From assembly GCA_030386875.1 (NCBI GenBank), contig CM059571.1, forward strand, positions 29,010,355-29,074,354: 64,000 bases of DNA. Direction: 5' to 3'. Position numbers and translations under genes: made by a program. Under the pieces are notes generated by a model, which was not told where the DNA came from, ran no database searches, and worked only from the letters and a program-made list of their open reading frames with translations. Position 1 is the first letter of the stretch, and every line of letters begins with the position of its first letter. Origin of the DNA: Morinoia aosen (Eukaryota; Arthropoda; Malacostraca; Amphipoda; Talitridae). Of the stretch, positions 11,531 through 23,603 are shown piece by piece.

Positions 11531-13420
11531 TCAATGTGAAAGAAACATCGTTATCTGAACGTAATTCTCACCGGCTTAGGTCGGGAACGAATTCAGCAGT
11601 TGGGAGACAGGTTGAGCACCTTGCTCAGAGCCCTCGGATGAATCCAATTCTTCTGAAAGTAAAAACGCGTGTATGAGATATTTTTCAGATATGTCAAGGT
11701 AAGGACGTGTAGCACATTTTTCCTGATAGCTAAACTTCTCTAATCCTCCTTAGCATCTTAAGATTTACAATTCCACCCCTATAGGTGCTAGTGTGGATGA
11801 CTGCTTAAAACGTAACCGCTAAATTATAATGTAAGAAACTATATAAGTTTCTTGCCAAACATTTTCATGCGTTTTTATATTTAAAAGCAGGGCATATGTA
11901 GAGCAAGGTTAAGTTAAGCTTCGTGAGGGTGAGTCAAGACAAGTCATGTTATGTTCAATTAAATAAAAGGGAAACTCTTTAATGTTAACGGTTAACCTAC
12001 AGTTAATGATATGGTTTACGGTGCGGTTAAAGTTTAAGTAGGTTGCAATTATATAATGTTGGATTTAAGATTTAATTCTATAATATAGATATCAAGTAAA
12101 CTAATGGGAGTTTTTAGTAGAAATTGAACTGGCAACCATAAATGAAAGTCGTTATAATATCCTGTTCACATTCAATTATGTATATGTTAAATTACAATAA
12201 CAATTATATCCACACATTTATATTTGAAGAAAATGTGTAATTGTATAAACATCATATAATTACAACAATTATAAAAAAATAGTTTGAAAAAGAAACTACT
12301 CCACCAAATTCCCATCGATATCTGTAGAAGAAAAAGGTTATAGAAATAAAAGATCATCGAATGTGTATCAAGAATGGAGAAGTCCCAATACATTAAAAAA
12401 AAGGTATATTATTAGTATATTGTAAAAATAAAGCATATTACTGTAATTGATGCCACAGGCTTTATAGCTCGACTCGCCCTATCGTCGTTATTGATATAAA
12501 TATCGCAAAAATATGATTTTGAGTACGTCATATTACTGTTATTGGGATTTTTGGAGTTTAACTACACCACAATTTTTACGAAAGATATCAGAGAAACTTG
12601 ATAACTGCCATTAATGAAATGTGTTTGAAATTAATTTTATATAAAGTGTGCAAGTTTCATGAGAATCGGACCATATTTTAGTTTATTAAACAAGCAGAAA
12701 CAACAAAAACATCCCTAATGAAATTAAACCAGTCAACTGCATGATCATCTAAACCCAATTGTTTACAGATCACAGTCATAGAAAGTTCCAATCACAAATA
12801 AAAATAAATTAGTTTCAAAATTTGTGGGATCGAAGGATGACTTTCCTGAAAAAAGTTCTTTCTCCCTGCGGAAACTAAAGTACGACACTTCCGTGTAAGA
12901 AATTATTTGGAAGTTGGATCACCAAAATTTTAAAGCCGAAGCATTTAATTACATGGGGGAGCCACATTTTACACAACTCACATTAGTATGATTCAAATAA
13001 TTGTAATACTGCAAATACGCTAATAGCGACACTTCACAATTCAATAAATGCTCAAGATCTTCTAATGTACTAACGAATACGTTTTTTTTTCTGAAAATTA
13101 AGAAGAAAAATATAAAATTATATATGATAAAATGTGTTCCAAATCTAATTTTACATATACTAGTTTCATAAAAATTGCACTATAATTAAAAAAATTCTGC
13201 GTGTGGTTGTTAAACTTTAGAAATTTCCTGTTATTGAAGCCACTACTTAAAAGCTCAACTCGTTCTATCCTCGTCATTGATCAAAGTATCGTAACAATAC
13301 GATTTTGGATAGAAAAACATTAACAGAGGGTAACATACATGACGAAATAATTCACTCACCATTTCCCAAATTACTAGAGGTGGTGAACTACAAGTTAGGC
13401 CATATCTCGAGAAAAATATC
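11531..13420. other. Unassigned AT-rich DNA
   Basis: No coding or RNA gene recognised. The 68-codon minus-strand frame at 12,187-12,393 is low-complexity and rich in Phe, Ile and Tyr, as expected by chance in AT-rich DNA. Confidence 0.35.
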
Positions 13421-13423
13421 TGG

Positions 13424-13975
13424 TAAATGTGAAGAAGATGCGACTTATTGATTTTTGAAAGTTTGTTGCTTATAACATATCAATTACATCAAAATGAACA
13501 ACTTTTCATCATTGCACTTTTTGGGGCAATTGAGTATTTAACGAGTTATAGCGGTAAATTACTGGCCGTAACTCTAGTGTTTGAAGCGGCAAGTAATTCA
13601 AGCAGCGCTTCTGACGGCAACACTGCAATGCCGTCTTGCGTCCAGCGCGCTCGTCATCAAAGACGAAACCAAACCTACTGCTATACCTCGTTAAATACTC
13701 GTGTATCGCAAAAGTGTATTGATGAAAAGTAGTTTATTTCAATGTTATTAGTTACCAAGATTCAAGCAACAAAAATTCTAAAATCGATTAGTAGATGTTT
13801 ATCCATCGCACCCATCATCATAGACGAAAATTAACATACCGCTATAACTCGTTAAATACTCATTTGCCCTAAAAAGTGCATAGAAGAAAAGTTGCTTATT
13901 TCGATATAATTACCATGATAGAGACAACAAAATTTCGAAAATCGATTAGTTGCATCTCCTTCACATTAAGCAAAT
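13424..13975. mobile_element. Foldback element F1, copy 1
   Basis: The left end 'gaagaagatgcgacttattg' is matched in inverted form by the right end 'cgattagttgcatctccttc'. The arms also contain inverted copies of a sequence around 'atgagtatttaacgagttat' followed by 'agcggta'. A second copy of the same architecture lies at 14,376-14,936. Such long-arm, mostly palindromic elements are typical of foldback or long-TIR non-autonomous DNA transposons. The 94-codon frame at 13,448-13,732 lies wholly inside and is not considered a gene. Confidence 0.65.
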
Positions 13976-14375
13976 CTCTTACCTCGGCTGCACACTATTA
14001 CAGTCCGTCTCTTCCACTTTGAAACTTAACAATAAGACTGCGTGATATCACCCTATCTTCAATTTTATGAACACTTGGAAGCATTTTTACCTTTGCAGCG
14101 TAGTCCTTGCATTGTCTGTTCACAAACCTCGGTTCTTTAGTAGTCTTATCCGTCTACTCAAACATTTTTAAACTGCCCCACAAACTATTCAACTTACTCA
14201 ATATGTACCTAATAGGGTTAAAACTCAAGTGATTGAAAAATAATAAAATATTCGGTATATGTATATCACAAAATGACCAATACTCCAACCAACAACTATT
14301 CACATAGGCATAAAATACTTACTTGATGCGACTGCCTGCTAGGTTTGAAGGTGTAAGAACGCCAACTCGCACTGC

Positions 14376-14936
14376 AGCGGCTTTGGTAAATCTGAAGGAG
14401 ATGACAGTTGTCGATTTTCCACTTTTTGGTGCCTGAACCTAATTAATTGAATCAAAATAAACAAGTTTTCTTCTATTCTTTTTTCGTCTCAAATGAGTAT
14501 TTTACGATTTATAGGGGTAAGTTTAGTTTTGTCATTGATGACGAATGCGCTCGAATAAACAGCTACTCATCGATTTTCGAATTTTTGTTGCTTGAAACAT
14601 GGTAATAACATCGAAATAAACAACTTTTATTCTATACACTTTTTTCGTCAAATGAGTATTTAACGAGGTATAGCGGTAGGTTTGGTTTCGTCTTTAAAGA
14701 CAGAGCGCTGGAAGCGAGACGCCATTGCAGTATTGCCATACAACTCGATCAAAGAATTTCTTTCCGCTTCAAAGACTGGAGTTGCGGTAAGTCATTTACC
14801 GCTATAGCTAATAAAATACTCATTTGAGACAAAAAGTGCATAGAAGAAAACTTGTTTATTTCGATCTAATTAACTATGCTAAGGCATCGAAATTTACAAA
14901 ATCGACAACTGTCATCTCCTTCAGATTTACCGCGGC
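14376..14936. mobile_element. Foldback element F1, copy 2
   Basis: The left end 'ggtaaatctgaaggagatga' with following 'cagttgtcgatttt' is repeated in inverted form at the right end ('aaaatcgacaactgtcatct' then 'ccttcagatttacc'). Internal parts match the arms of copy 1 in both orientations. Terminal repeats are nearly perfect over about 35 bases, better than in copy 1. Confidence 0.75.
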
Positions 14937-15539
14937 TTTTTTCAGGCAACAGTCAAATTCTGTAACACTTCCTTGAGTGGGCCACCGCACTTTTGTCACG
15001 GCCTTCAGTATATATCTTATTTGACAGAAGAACTAGCTTCCAGCACAATTTCAATTTTCTCCTCAAAAAAGCTATTTTCTAGCAAGTCAATTTCTAGATT
15101 ACCAAAGAAATAGAGAAATATAATGAAAGAGTAATCTATCCTGAGTACTTTGATATAAATATCACTAAAACACCCTTCGCATAACTGAATTTAAAAAAAT
15201 TAAACTCAGCTTGAACGTTCCAGTCGACGAGAAAGTTCTACGGATGAGAGTAACGATCGAATCGGGTCGATCAACATAAAATCGTAGAAGAACTTTCATC
15301 CAGTAAAAATTCTGAATTTGCCAACATATAAAACGTTCAAACATCTGCACTACAATCAATAAAATTCACATTCCAAGATTTTAAGCAGTAATAATTGCGA
15401 ATCACAAAGTCACAACACCTATGGGGACATTAAAAACTAACGAACTGTCTAACTAAGCTGCACCGCTGGTGCGATGACACGGACAGTGACAGACTGCCCC
15501 TTGCCAGATCGAAACTTCCACTGGTACTCGTTCGAACCA
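14937..15539. other. Unassigned DNA
   Basis: No recognised gene. Open frames of 64 and 79 codons on the minus strand show no known features. Confidence 0.3.
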
Positions 15540-17316
15540 GATCATAGAGCAAATTTTTAGGGTAAATTTGCTTACAGACAGCAACGTTTGAATGTTCGAA
15601 ACAAATTTTTGGAAGAGTTCTTTATACCAGACTAAATAATACTGTATATATATCACTTGTTCTTGGAAGGCAGTATGAGTGTAATACATCATACTTTTTG
15701 TTACTCCATTTTAATTCAAACTGGCATGGATAGGGTAATTTGTAGATTGGTCTTCGACTGGTCTTCGACTGGTAGACGATTCATCGATCTCGTACTTACC
15801 GAACTCATGCCAAACCATTTGCCAACTTCTTTCCCAGACATTGTTTTTTTTATTATATTCCTTCTCAGTGTATTTCGTAGATGATCAAGTCTTTGTTTTA
15901 AACTGAGTAAAAATAATAACTGATCTTTAGCCTACGTTTAAGTGATGTGGTATGCGATGTTTGCTTAAAACGCATGTACGAGTATACTATTTACAAGGCA
16001 AGAGTAATATAGTGTCTAATTTTCTCACTTCCTCTCTCTCTCTTCCTAACGAAGATTAATTTGTGCGATGTCATAAGAACGTAATTAGTGTTACATCATT
16101 GTTTTATGTATAATTTTCATGATGCAAACACTCGTATATCTTGAGAGCAGACTTCAGCTACGCACGACTGCCTAGGGAATAAAAAAATCCAACAGAAATT
16201 AAAAAGCAATGTTACTTGAATCGCGAAGAATGGAAAGTTTGACTTGTATCCTTTACCTATACAAACTAGAATTAATTTGATTACTTGTTAGAATATAAGA
16301 TTCCCTTATTACCATTAGTTATTCTTTCCAACGTAATTAGCCAAATTTTAACGACATGATGCGATATTTCGCTTCCTTTAAATTTCATTACCAGCTACAG
16401 TTGGTAACGTCAGGAAAGTTAATATTAGAAACTCATAATAAAATACGTTTTCGCTTAACACTATTTGAAATCTGTGTTTTTCTTGAAATAATTAGCATTG
16501 TCAACAACACGACATTTTCACCATAAAAAAAAACGAAATAGCATAAAATTTATGAATACGATTAATCTTAGGTATAATTTGAATCACAATGATACGAGAT
16601 TTGTCAATTTTTTTATGTTGTTCTTCATTTTAGAAATAACCAAATTATAATTAAATTTTTAGAATGCATTTAGAACTAAAAAGTGATTAAACAGATTTCA
16701 CTCTTGAATCTCATTTCTCAATTTGAAATCTTGCGTTGTCCTCTCAATAAGTAGCAGTTCTCTTCTGAGAGAGATAGATATACTGCGGGGACTGTAGTTA
16801 TATGTTTGACTATTCTGGTATCGAAGAATGAAATAAAAACATACCCATAACAAATGTATGGTGAAAATCTATGAATGAACGCAAGTAAACGCACGGACGC
16901 ATTTATTGTACAGCACAGAGAAGTCTTCAATTTTAATGTTTGCTATATTTTGGAAAACATGAAAATTAAAAAAGTATGCGAAATATAGTATCAAGCTTGA
17001 TGCATTGTACGCAGCCATGTCAAAACACACGTTTCATGGCTTCCGTCCATTATAGGGCGAAAATTCAGTGATATTTGTATAGCTGCAAACCACGGATGGC
17101 CGTCAGCAAATGTTACGGCCATTAACCATCTGAAAATTGTGCGCCCTCAAATCATAACTGGCCTGCTTAGAATATCACGTCCGAGCTCGACCGTGCGCAG
17201 CTATGAGCGTGGAAAGAGAGTTATAAGGCCGAGACGGCCGACTCGCCTTTAATTCATACTTGATCGACTGTCTCGTCCTTAATTCACCGGCGACACGTCC
17301 TTGATTTTCAATTGGG
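15540..17316 (+). repeat. Dispersed repeat R1, copy 2, ending in a MITE terminus
   Basis: Diverged copy of 1,140-2,368 in the same orientation, with about 0.5 kb of additional sequence in its middle (roughly 16,000-16,700). The last 250 bases match the right part of the MITE at 21,413-21,789, and the end 'cacgtccttgattttcaattggg' at 17,294-17,316 is the MITE terminus. Confidence 0.6.
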
Positions 17317-20300
17317 TAGGTCAAGCTGATAATAGGTTCTTTTTACTTCTGCGATAGTTTAACGCAGTGTTATTTTGATCATTTGTCATTCCTCAAATTT
17401 ATATTTAAATTGATCAGTTCAGGACCTTACAAAAAATTAGCCTGAAACCTTTTCATTGATTTTTTTGGAGAAGCAGGGGACATTGTAGAAAAATTGGCAC
17501 CTCCCTGGTCCCATTTCGAAAGTGAATGTGAGTTTTTTGCGGTAAAATATATTAATTGCCAGTAAGTTCAACTTCTCCAATTCCTTGCGATGTCAGCGTC
17601 ACTGTAGTAGGTAGGGGGTATGCCTTTCTCTTTCCATTTTATCTTCAAATTTTTAGCTATCCTCGAGAATGTGGGGTCGAGGGGCGAAACATGCAGCACT
17701 GAAATCCTAGCAACTGTAGTGTGTTCCAAGGCAATGAATGGCTAATATCATCTGAACCGGTGTGAAGTCAACATTTTAGTCTTGTAAACTTGCCCCGACT
17801 ACTCTGGAAATATAAAGTTAAAAAAACAGCAGCAGACAGAGGAACAAGTTCTGGAACTCAAAAATTTTTTGTCATTTGAGATTGCTTGTTCAAAAATTGC
17901 ATCCAGAAGTTTACTTCAACGAGGTAAGTAAATTTACAGGAGAAAAGTATATTATGTAATGTCAGTATACTAAAGTCTACATGTAATTTACCGGGGAAAT
18001 TTTCTATCGCACACTTTCGTAACTACTATACACCTTCGTGTGGGAATATACTTACACAAGTATTTACATCTTAGTAACTTCTCATCATGAAGTTGGACTA
18101 AAAAGTCTGATCTTTGCAAATTCTGGAAGGCCCACGAGAGGGAAATTCCTTGACATGGTTCTTCACTGACTTCAAGCATAGAGCTCTAATGGGACCTCAG
18201 CTCTGTTGTAAACAATCAGGAAGGGTAATGCCCATATGTTCGGTCAGTATTCATACCAGTTTTAATTTTCTCTGAACAGTCGCTGAAGTTGGTAATTTTA
18301 GACAAAATTCGTTTTAGTTGCAATTTCATCGTAGATAAGTTCATTTCAACCCGAAATCTCAGTTTAGTATCAGGTTTTCACCATGTCTCACATAAACCGT
18401 AGAAAATTTTTACGAAGAATTGTTTAATACACAGGGATTTTTCAACACTGTATGATAAAATTTTTGACAGCATTTTCATCTCCAAGCTGGTTTCAGCATC
18501 GGGTTTTGTATCAATTCCTTTCGAACGCTGAAATTGTACTGCAGATTGCGTAAAAATCCCGGTTAATCTGTCCAAAACCGTGCCACTTTTAGTTTCAGTA
18601 ATTACCGCCAGATACTCCAACACATATTTAAACATATGATGTTGGATTTTTCAACGTACACATACAATTTCATTCAAGATATGTTCTGGGAAATTTGAAG
18701 TAAAAACTTTGATGCATATTTTTATAGAGTAAAATTCCTATGCATCAATGCTTTAAGATTTTAGACAAGAGATTGAAATTTCCCACAGTTTGACGCACAA
18801 ACCATATGAAATTTCAAGTTTCCTTAAATCAAATCAAATTTCTATCCTGAATACCAATATCGCACGAAAATTTACTCAGGTTACCTTTACGTTATGTAAC
18901 GTGACGTCGATTTTGGAGCTCCCATGTTAAGTGTGAATTTTTATCAATTCTTCGATGCACGATGCAGTTGCGCGGCACTAATGTTAAATGTTAATTATCA
19001 TGTGAGTCGTTTTCAGTAGAAGCTATGGAAGCTGAGGTCTCAACAGCCATTAGCTCTGCAGTACCATGGAATTATTTGCTCGTTATTTTCCAGATTCATG
19101 GTATTCAGACGATGATAATCTCTATTTGCGCTTCACAGAATTTGTTGAATGATGCCATCTCACAGCTCCAAATAGTAGCGAAGCCAACAGGGTTTCATTT
19201 AAACTTCATCTAAAAAAATCAGTAATTATTGGTGTCGCTATCACACTGCAGCTTTCGTTTCTGCTAAATTAACATCCCAATTTTTTCAATATGTAAGGAA
19301 AAATTCTGCTCATTTTTAGTGACCGCAACACGATAGATAAACTAGACATTCGTTCGTTGAAGGTCTGATCAAACACTTGTGGAAACATTTATAGTTAATT
19401 CTCACTTATTCAGGCGAAACGAACAACCTCACGGAGCTGATCAAAGTGACGCAATAAGAGACTTCGTTCTCGATTTGATAATGCCAAAAATTTAGGTAAT
19501 TTTGAGGACTTGAAAATGTACTAAGCAGCGACCTATTCAAAAAAGGAGACGCAAACAATATAAGGTATGCTCATGTCGTAGGGTGAAAAAAATTATTCCT
19601 TAAGGTACACCTATAACACATGAGTAAACTCGATAATCATTCTATCTTTGAATATAAATTAACTTAATTTCACATCACATAACTCTCAATGCAATGCCTG
19701 CTTATGCATTCAAAAAAATGTTGGTTTTGATACGAAGCACTGAAACATTAATTTGGGATGTTACATAAGTCAACATTTGCATCTCATGGCTTGACCAAGA
19801 GTGCCGCGTGTCCCGAAATATTCTCACATAGAGGTAACATTCTCCATTTAGGAAAAAAATGGATTGAGTTAAAAAGCAGAGCATCTTACAATGAAATCCC
19901 ATACACAATTTGATGTCATGTGTCATAGATTTGCCAAAGGGATGAAAAAGAATGTTGTCACTCCATATCTGTCCTGAAATAAATAATATTACGATACGTT
20001 GCTATCTATTGAACAGGCATAGAAAACGTAGAAATTCAGAAGGAAGCAGGGAACAGAACAGGAAAAACATAAACGAATTCAGTGAGACATAAGTTCTCAG
20101 CTTTTTCGCTTTCATGGTGATTGAAACTTTCTGGAGACGGAACGATAGGAGAGGTGTTTGATTCTTGTTGAATCACACGAACTTGTGCATTTTAAGTGAA
20201 ATGGATTAGGGTAATAATTTACTATATAATTCAGATGACTAAATTATAATGTATTCGTCAGTATTGACAGCATATAATTGCAAAAAAATTGCGCTAAGAT

Positions 20301-21412
20301 CATTATGTGGCCACAGCCTTGGCACATGTGTGACGTTTACTCTCCCATAAAAATAGATGAAAAATAAGTAACGAATTTTAAATTCTGACCATTGGCTTTG
20401 CTTGTCCCACAGGATAAATTCAAATTAGTGTAAGAAGGACTGTAAATTGAACTTCAATTCCCGTATTTATTCAAAGCAGTCAAAAATAGTAATATATTTT
20501 CGGAGTTTTAAATTTATTGATATTCTATTTTAAAACAAACAAATTACAACTTATAGAAGTCGCAAATCGAAATATTCCAAGTTGCCACCATTTGTTCTTA
20601 GGTTTTTGCCCGACATCTGACGTTAATGCTAGAAAGTATTATGACTTGAAATACTTATAGCAACATGCTTTGAACAATGAAACGTACCGAAAAATCAGAG
20701 GTTCTGAACATACAGCATTTGCATTAATTTTTTATATAATTTACAGTGAAGCAAAATGAAATAAACCAAAGAATATAAACTGCGTAGAGTGTAGTTTTTT
20801 ATGAAAATATCTTCCTACCTGCGTTCAAAAAACTTATATTTCCGGCGTCGCAGAACCCAATGCAAATGTTATGCTTTAAATTTCCGTGTATATAATATTT
20901 GATAAGATAAAATAATTCAAAGTTTTCTTATGCTTGAATGAAAAGATATTTAGATAAACTATGCTTTTAAGATCTCCGTGAGACATGAGATTTGCCCTCT
21001 ATAATAGACATCGGATGAGTACAATATTCTGTGGTGTGCAATACGACAAACACAGTTAAAGGTTGGAGCTTGCGGAAACTGATTATTTCTAAATTAAAAC
21101 GTACATTTTCTTTCAAAAACAGCAAGCTTGCTGATTATTTAAGCAATATTAAGGTTATTCACCTAACGTATTTGATTCGGCTCACAATATCACCTGAAAT
21201 TTTTACAAATTATTTTAAAGCTGAACTTCCTGCTTTTTTGGCAGATTACGCAAATTTCAGCGACAGCAATCGAAGTGTCAGTATTTTGAAAGGAAATATT
21301 CACTTTGTTGCCTCACGAATATTGTACAGTAACATAGGGGTTGATGCGAAATATCATTTGAACTGATGCTGATATCTATTGGTACTAGTTAAGAATTACA
21401 GAATAAGCACAA
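17317..21412. other. Unassigned DNA with weak open frames
   Basis: No gene recognised. An 85-codon minus-strand frame (18,378-18,635) includes an exon-like stretch after 'gtacaatttcag', and a 63-codon minus-strand frame lies at 17,988-18,179. A 111-codon plus-strand frame lies at 21,031-21,366. None matches a family I know, and composition resembles the flanks. The minus-strand pair could be remnants of a spliced gene, but I cannot support it. Confidence 0.3.
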
Positions 21413-21789
21413 CCCAATTGAAAATCAAGGACGTTTCGCCAGTGGGTACGCGTCGGCTTCTAGGCGTTTTCTAGTTGTATTACGCGCGGTTTAAGGGTCA
21501 AATGTACACTTTTTCGGACACAAAACTGCACGCGAATCGCAAACATTTGTAAGGCTGTAAACCACGGATGGCCGTTTTTAAATATTACGGCCAATAACCA
21601 ACCGAAAATTTTGCGCCCTCAAACCTTCCATGGCCATCTATGAATTTCACGTCCGAGCTCGACCGTGCGTAGTTATGAGCGCGGAGAGATAGTTTAAAGG
21701 GCAGAGCCGGCCAACTGCCCAACAAATCATCCTCGATCGACTGTCACGTCCTTAACCCTCCGGCGACACGTCCTTGATTTTCAATTGGG
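21413..21789. mobile_element. Complete 377-bp MITE
   Basis: The termini are near-perfect inverted repeats: 'cccaattgaaaatcaagg' with following 'acgtttcgcc' on the left, and the inverse of 'ggcgacacgt' plus 'ccttgattttcaattggg' on the right. The flanks are 'aa' on both sides, so a 2-bp duplication is possible. The body lacks any protein frame. Its right two thirds are shared with the ends of R1 copies 1 and 2, so the MITE is probably an internally deleted relative of that longer element. Confidence 0.8.
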
Positions 21790-23049
21790 AAAGTATGTTC
21801 ACTATTTTCACTTCATGTTATTTTCATTTAATCAAATCACTGAACAGTAAACGTACTATTTTACTAGTACTATCATGCAATTTCACTCATCATGCTCTCT
21901 AAAATACTAAACATTATTGCGCAGTTGTGGAGACTCATAGATCAATGTGGAGGCTATGACGTTCTAAGCGTTTCAGCATCCACGTCTCAACGTTTTCTTT
22001 TTTTGTCTCCCTACAAGAAAGCTATTTTTTCTTTCTCGTTGTCAAATCAAAATGAATAGGCAAATTTTTACAGTTTTTCTCTTTTGATTCAACCTTTTTC
22101 ATTGATTTATCTCCAAGTCCAGAGTTGAAAAACGAGGAAATTAAATGAATGATTAACAATTGGGTAAATTATTTGAAACAGGACATTTCACGAGTGAGCA
22201 TGCACAACTCAGGGCCAACCAACAACAACACCTTGATTCTCATCCGCCATCGCCAGCAACGTTTAAGAAATGAGCCAATGTTTGATTCAATCTCGATCTT
22301 TGAAAGAAACGCCAATAAAGCCTGAAAAGCCCAAAATTATACAATAGTTAGAAGTGTGTCAGCTAAGTTCGAGTTATTTTACTTGAAATTAGAAAAAACT
22401 TTCAGCACACAACATGACTTCAATATGGGTATGTCAGGAGTCAGAATTATATTCACTCAGACACTCGCATGACTCGGATGCACGTGTGGATCGCTGGTAA
22501 AGTTCTCTGGATCCGATGCTATAAAGCGTTTGGTATTTTCACGTCTATAATTACAGTACGTTGATAATCATTACTTTCTCATGACATGAAAAGTTCGAGT
22601 TAGATTTTCATCTTATGAATATTGAGGACACGAAAAGGTTTTCTTTTCAGGTTTAGTTCTGAGAACATGTAATTACAACGTTGTAAACACACACCGGCAC
22701 TTCAAACTCCAAAGCGCATAAATCTATTCAAATAAATCGGAGAAATTCTCACGCACATTTTTCGTAAAGTCGTGACGCACTTTGCATTAAATGATTATAG
22801 TGTTGGCATTTTTCATTTGTGAAAACCCAGTTGAAAATCAGCGCAGTGTTTTTGGCAGTTTCTTGACGCTTTTGGCAGAGGTTAGTGGCGCCGCTGCGCA
22901 GTGGCAGCGCAGTGCAGCGGTCGCTACGTCCGATTTAGGGCTGACTATCTCTGCCGAGGCTGTCGGCGGCACTCGCGAAAACGTCTGCTTAGATCTGCCC
23001 TAAAGCTGCCAGAGGCCGCTAGTGGCCACGACTCAAATGTTCAATAAAA
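21790..23049. other. Unassigned DNA with a GC-rich block
   Basis: Mostly AT-rich with no recognised gene. Positions 22,850-23,030 form a GC-rich, palindrome-rich block ('ggcgccgctgcgcagtggca') that stands out from the flanks and begins with a degraded relative of the MITE terminus ('cccagttgaaaatcag' at 22,826). The block is probably another repeat. Confidence 0.4.
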
Positions 23050-23148
23050 AATGCTCCACACAATCGAATTATCTGCCAAGAACTGCCCTTCATTTTGAGG
23101 CAGTTTTTTGGTAGTTTTTGCCAGATAAAAACGATTGTGTGGAGCATT
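23050..23148. mobile_element. Miniature 99-bp hairpin element
   Basis: Begins 'aatgctccacacaatcg' and ends with its exact inverse 'cgattgtgtggagcatt'. The arms continue imperfectly inward ('tctgccaagaactgcc' against the inverse of 'ggcagttttttggtag...ttgccaga'). No coding capacity. It looks like a very small foldback element. Confidence 0.7.
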
Positions 23149-23603
23149 ATTCAGTCCTCAAGACAACCTGGAGCGGCTTACATAATTCAATAAAACTGAA
23201 ATCATTTAAAAATGATTTCCAACAACAGAGACTAAAACTAGAAAATTATAAGCTATTTGTTTTTATTCCTTCCATACAAGGTTGAATAAAAGAACTTTTA
23301 TGGAGTAAGAGTATTACTGAACTTTAATCCACGTACGATTCATCGAATTAATACGATTAGTTTTATGTCATTCATTGAATACACAATAATAATCGTATCA
23401 ACGAGTTATGAACTCTAACACTTAGCAGAGGTCAATAAGAAAATGAGGAAAAAATACCAAGAATCGAATAACAGGATAGCTTTACCAAGAATCGAATAAC
23501 AAAACTTGAATGTTCAGTCGCGCTGCTTAAAAATTTCAAGCCTCCTATGGGGACTGAAGTTCATTTAAAATATTTTCGAAGTGAAACACAACACATCTAA
23601 ATG

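Noticed and set aside
13448..13732. 94-codon frame as a gene
   Set aside because: It lies entirely inside a foldback element whose second copy does not keep the frame.
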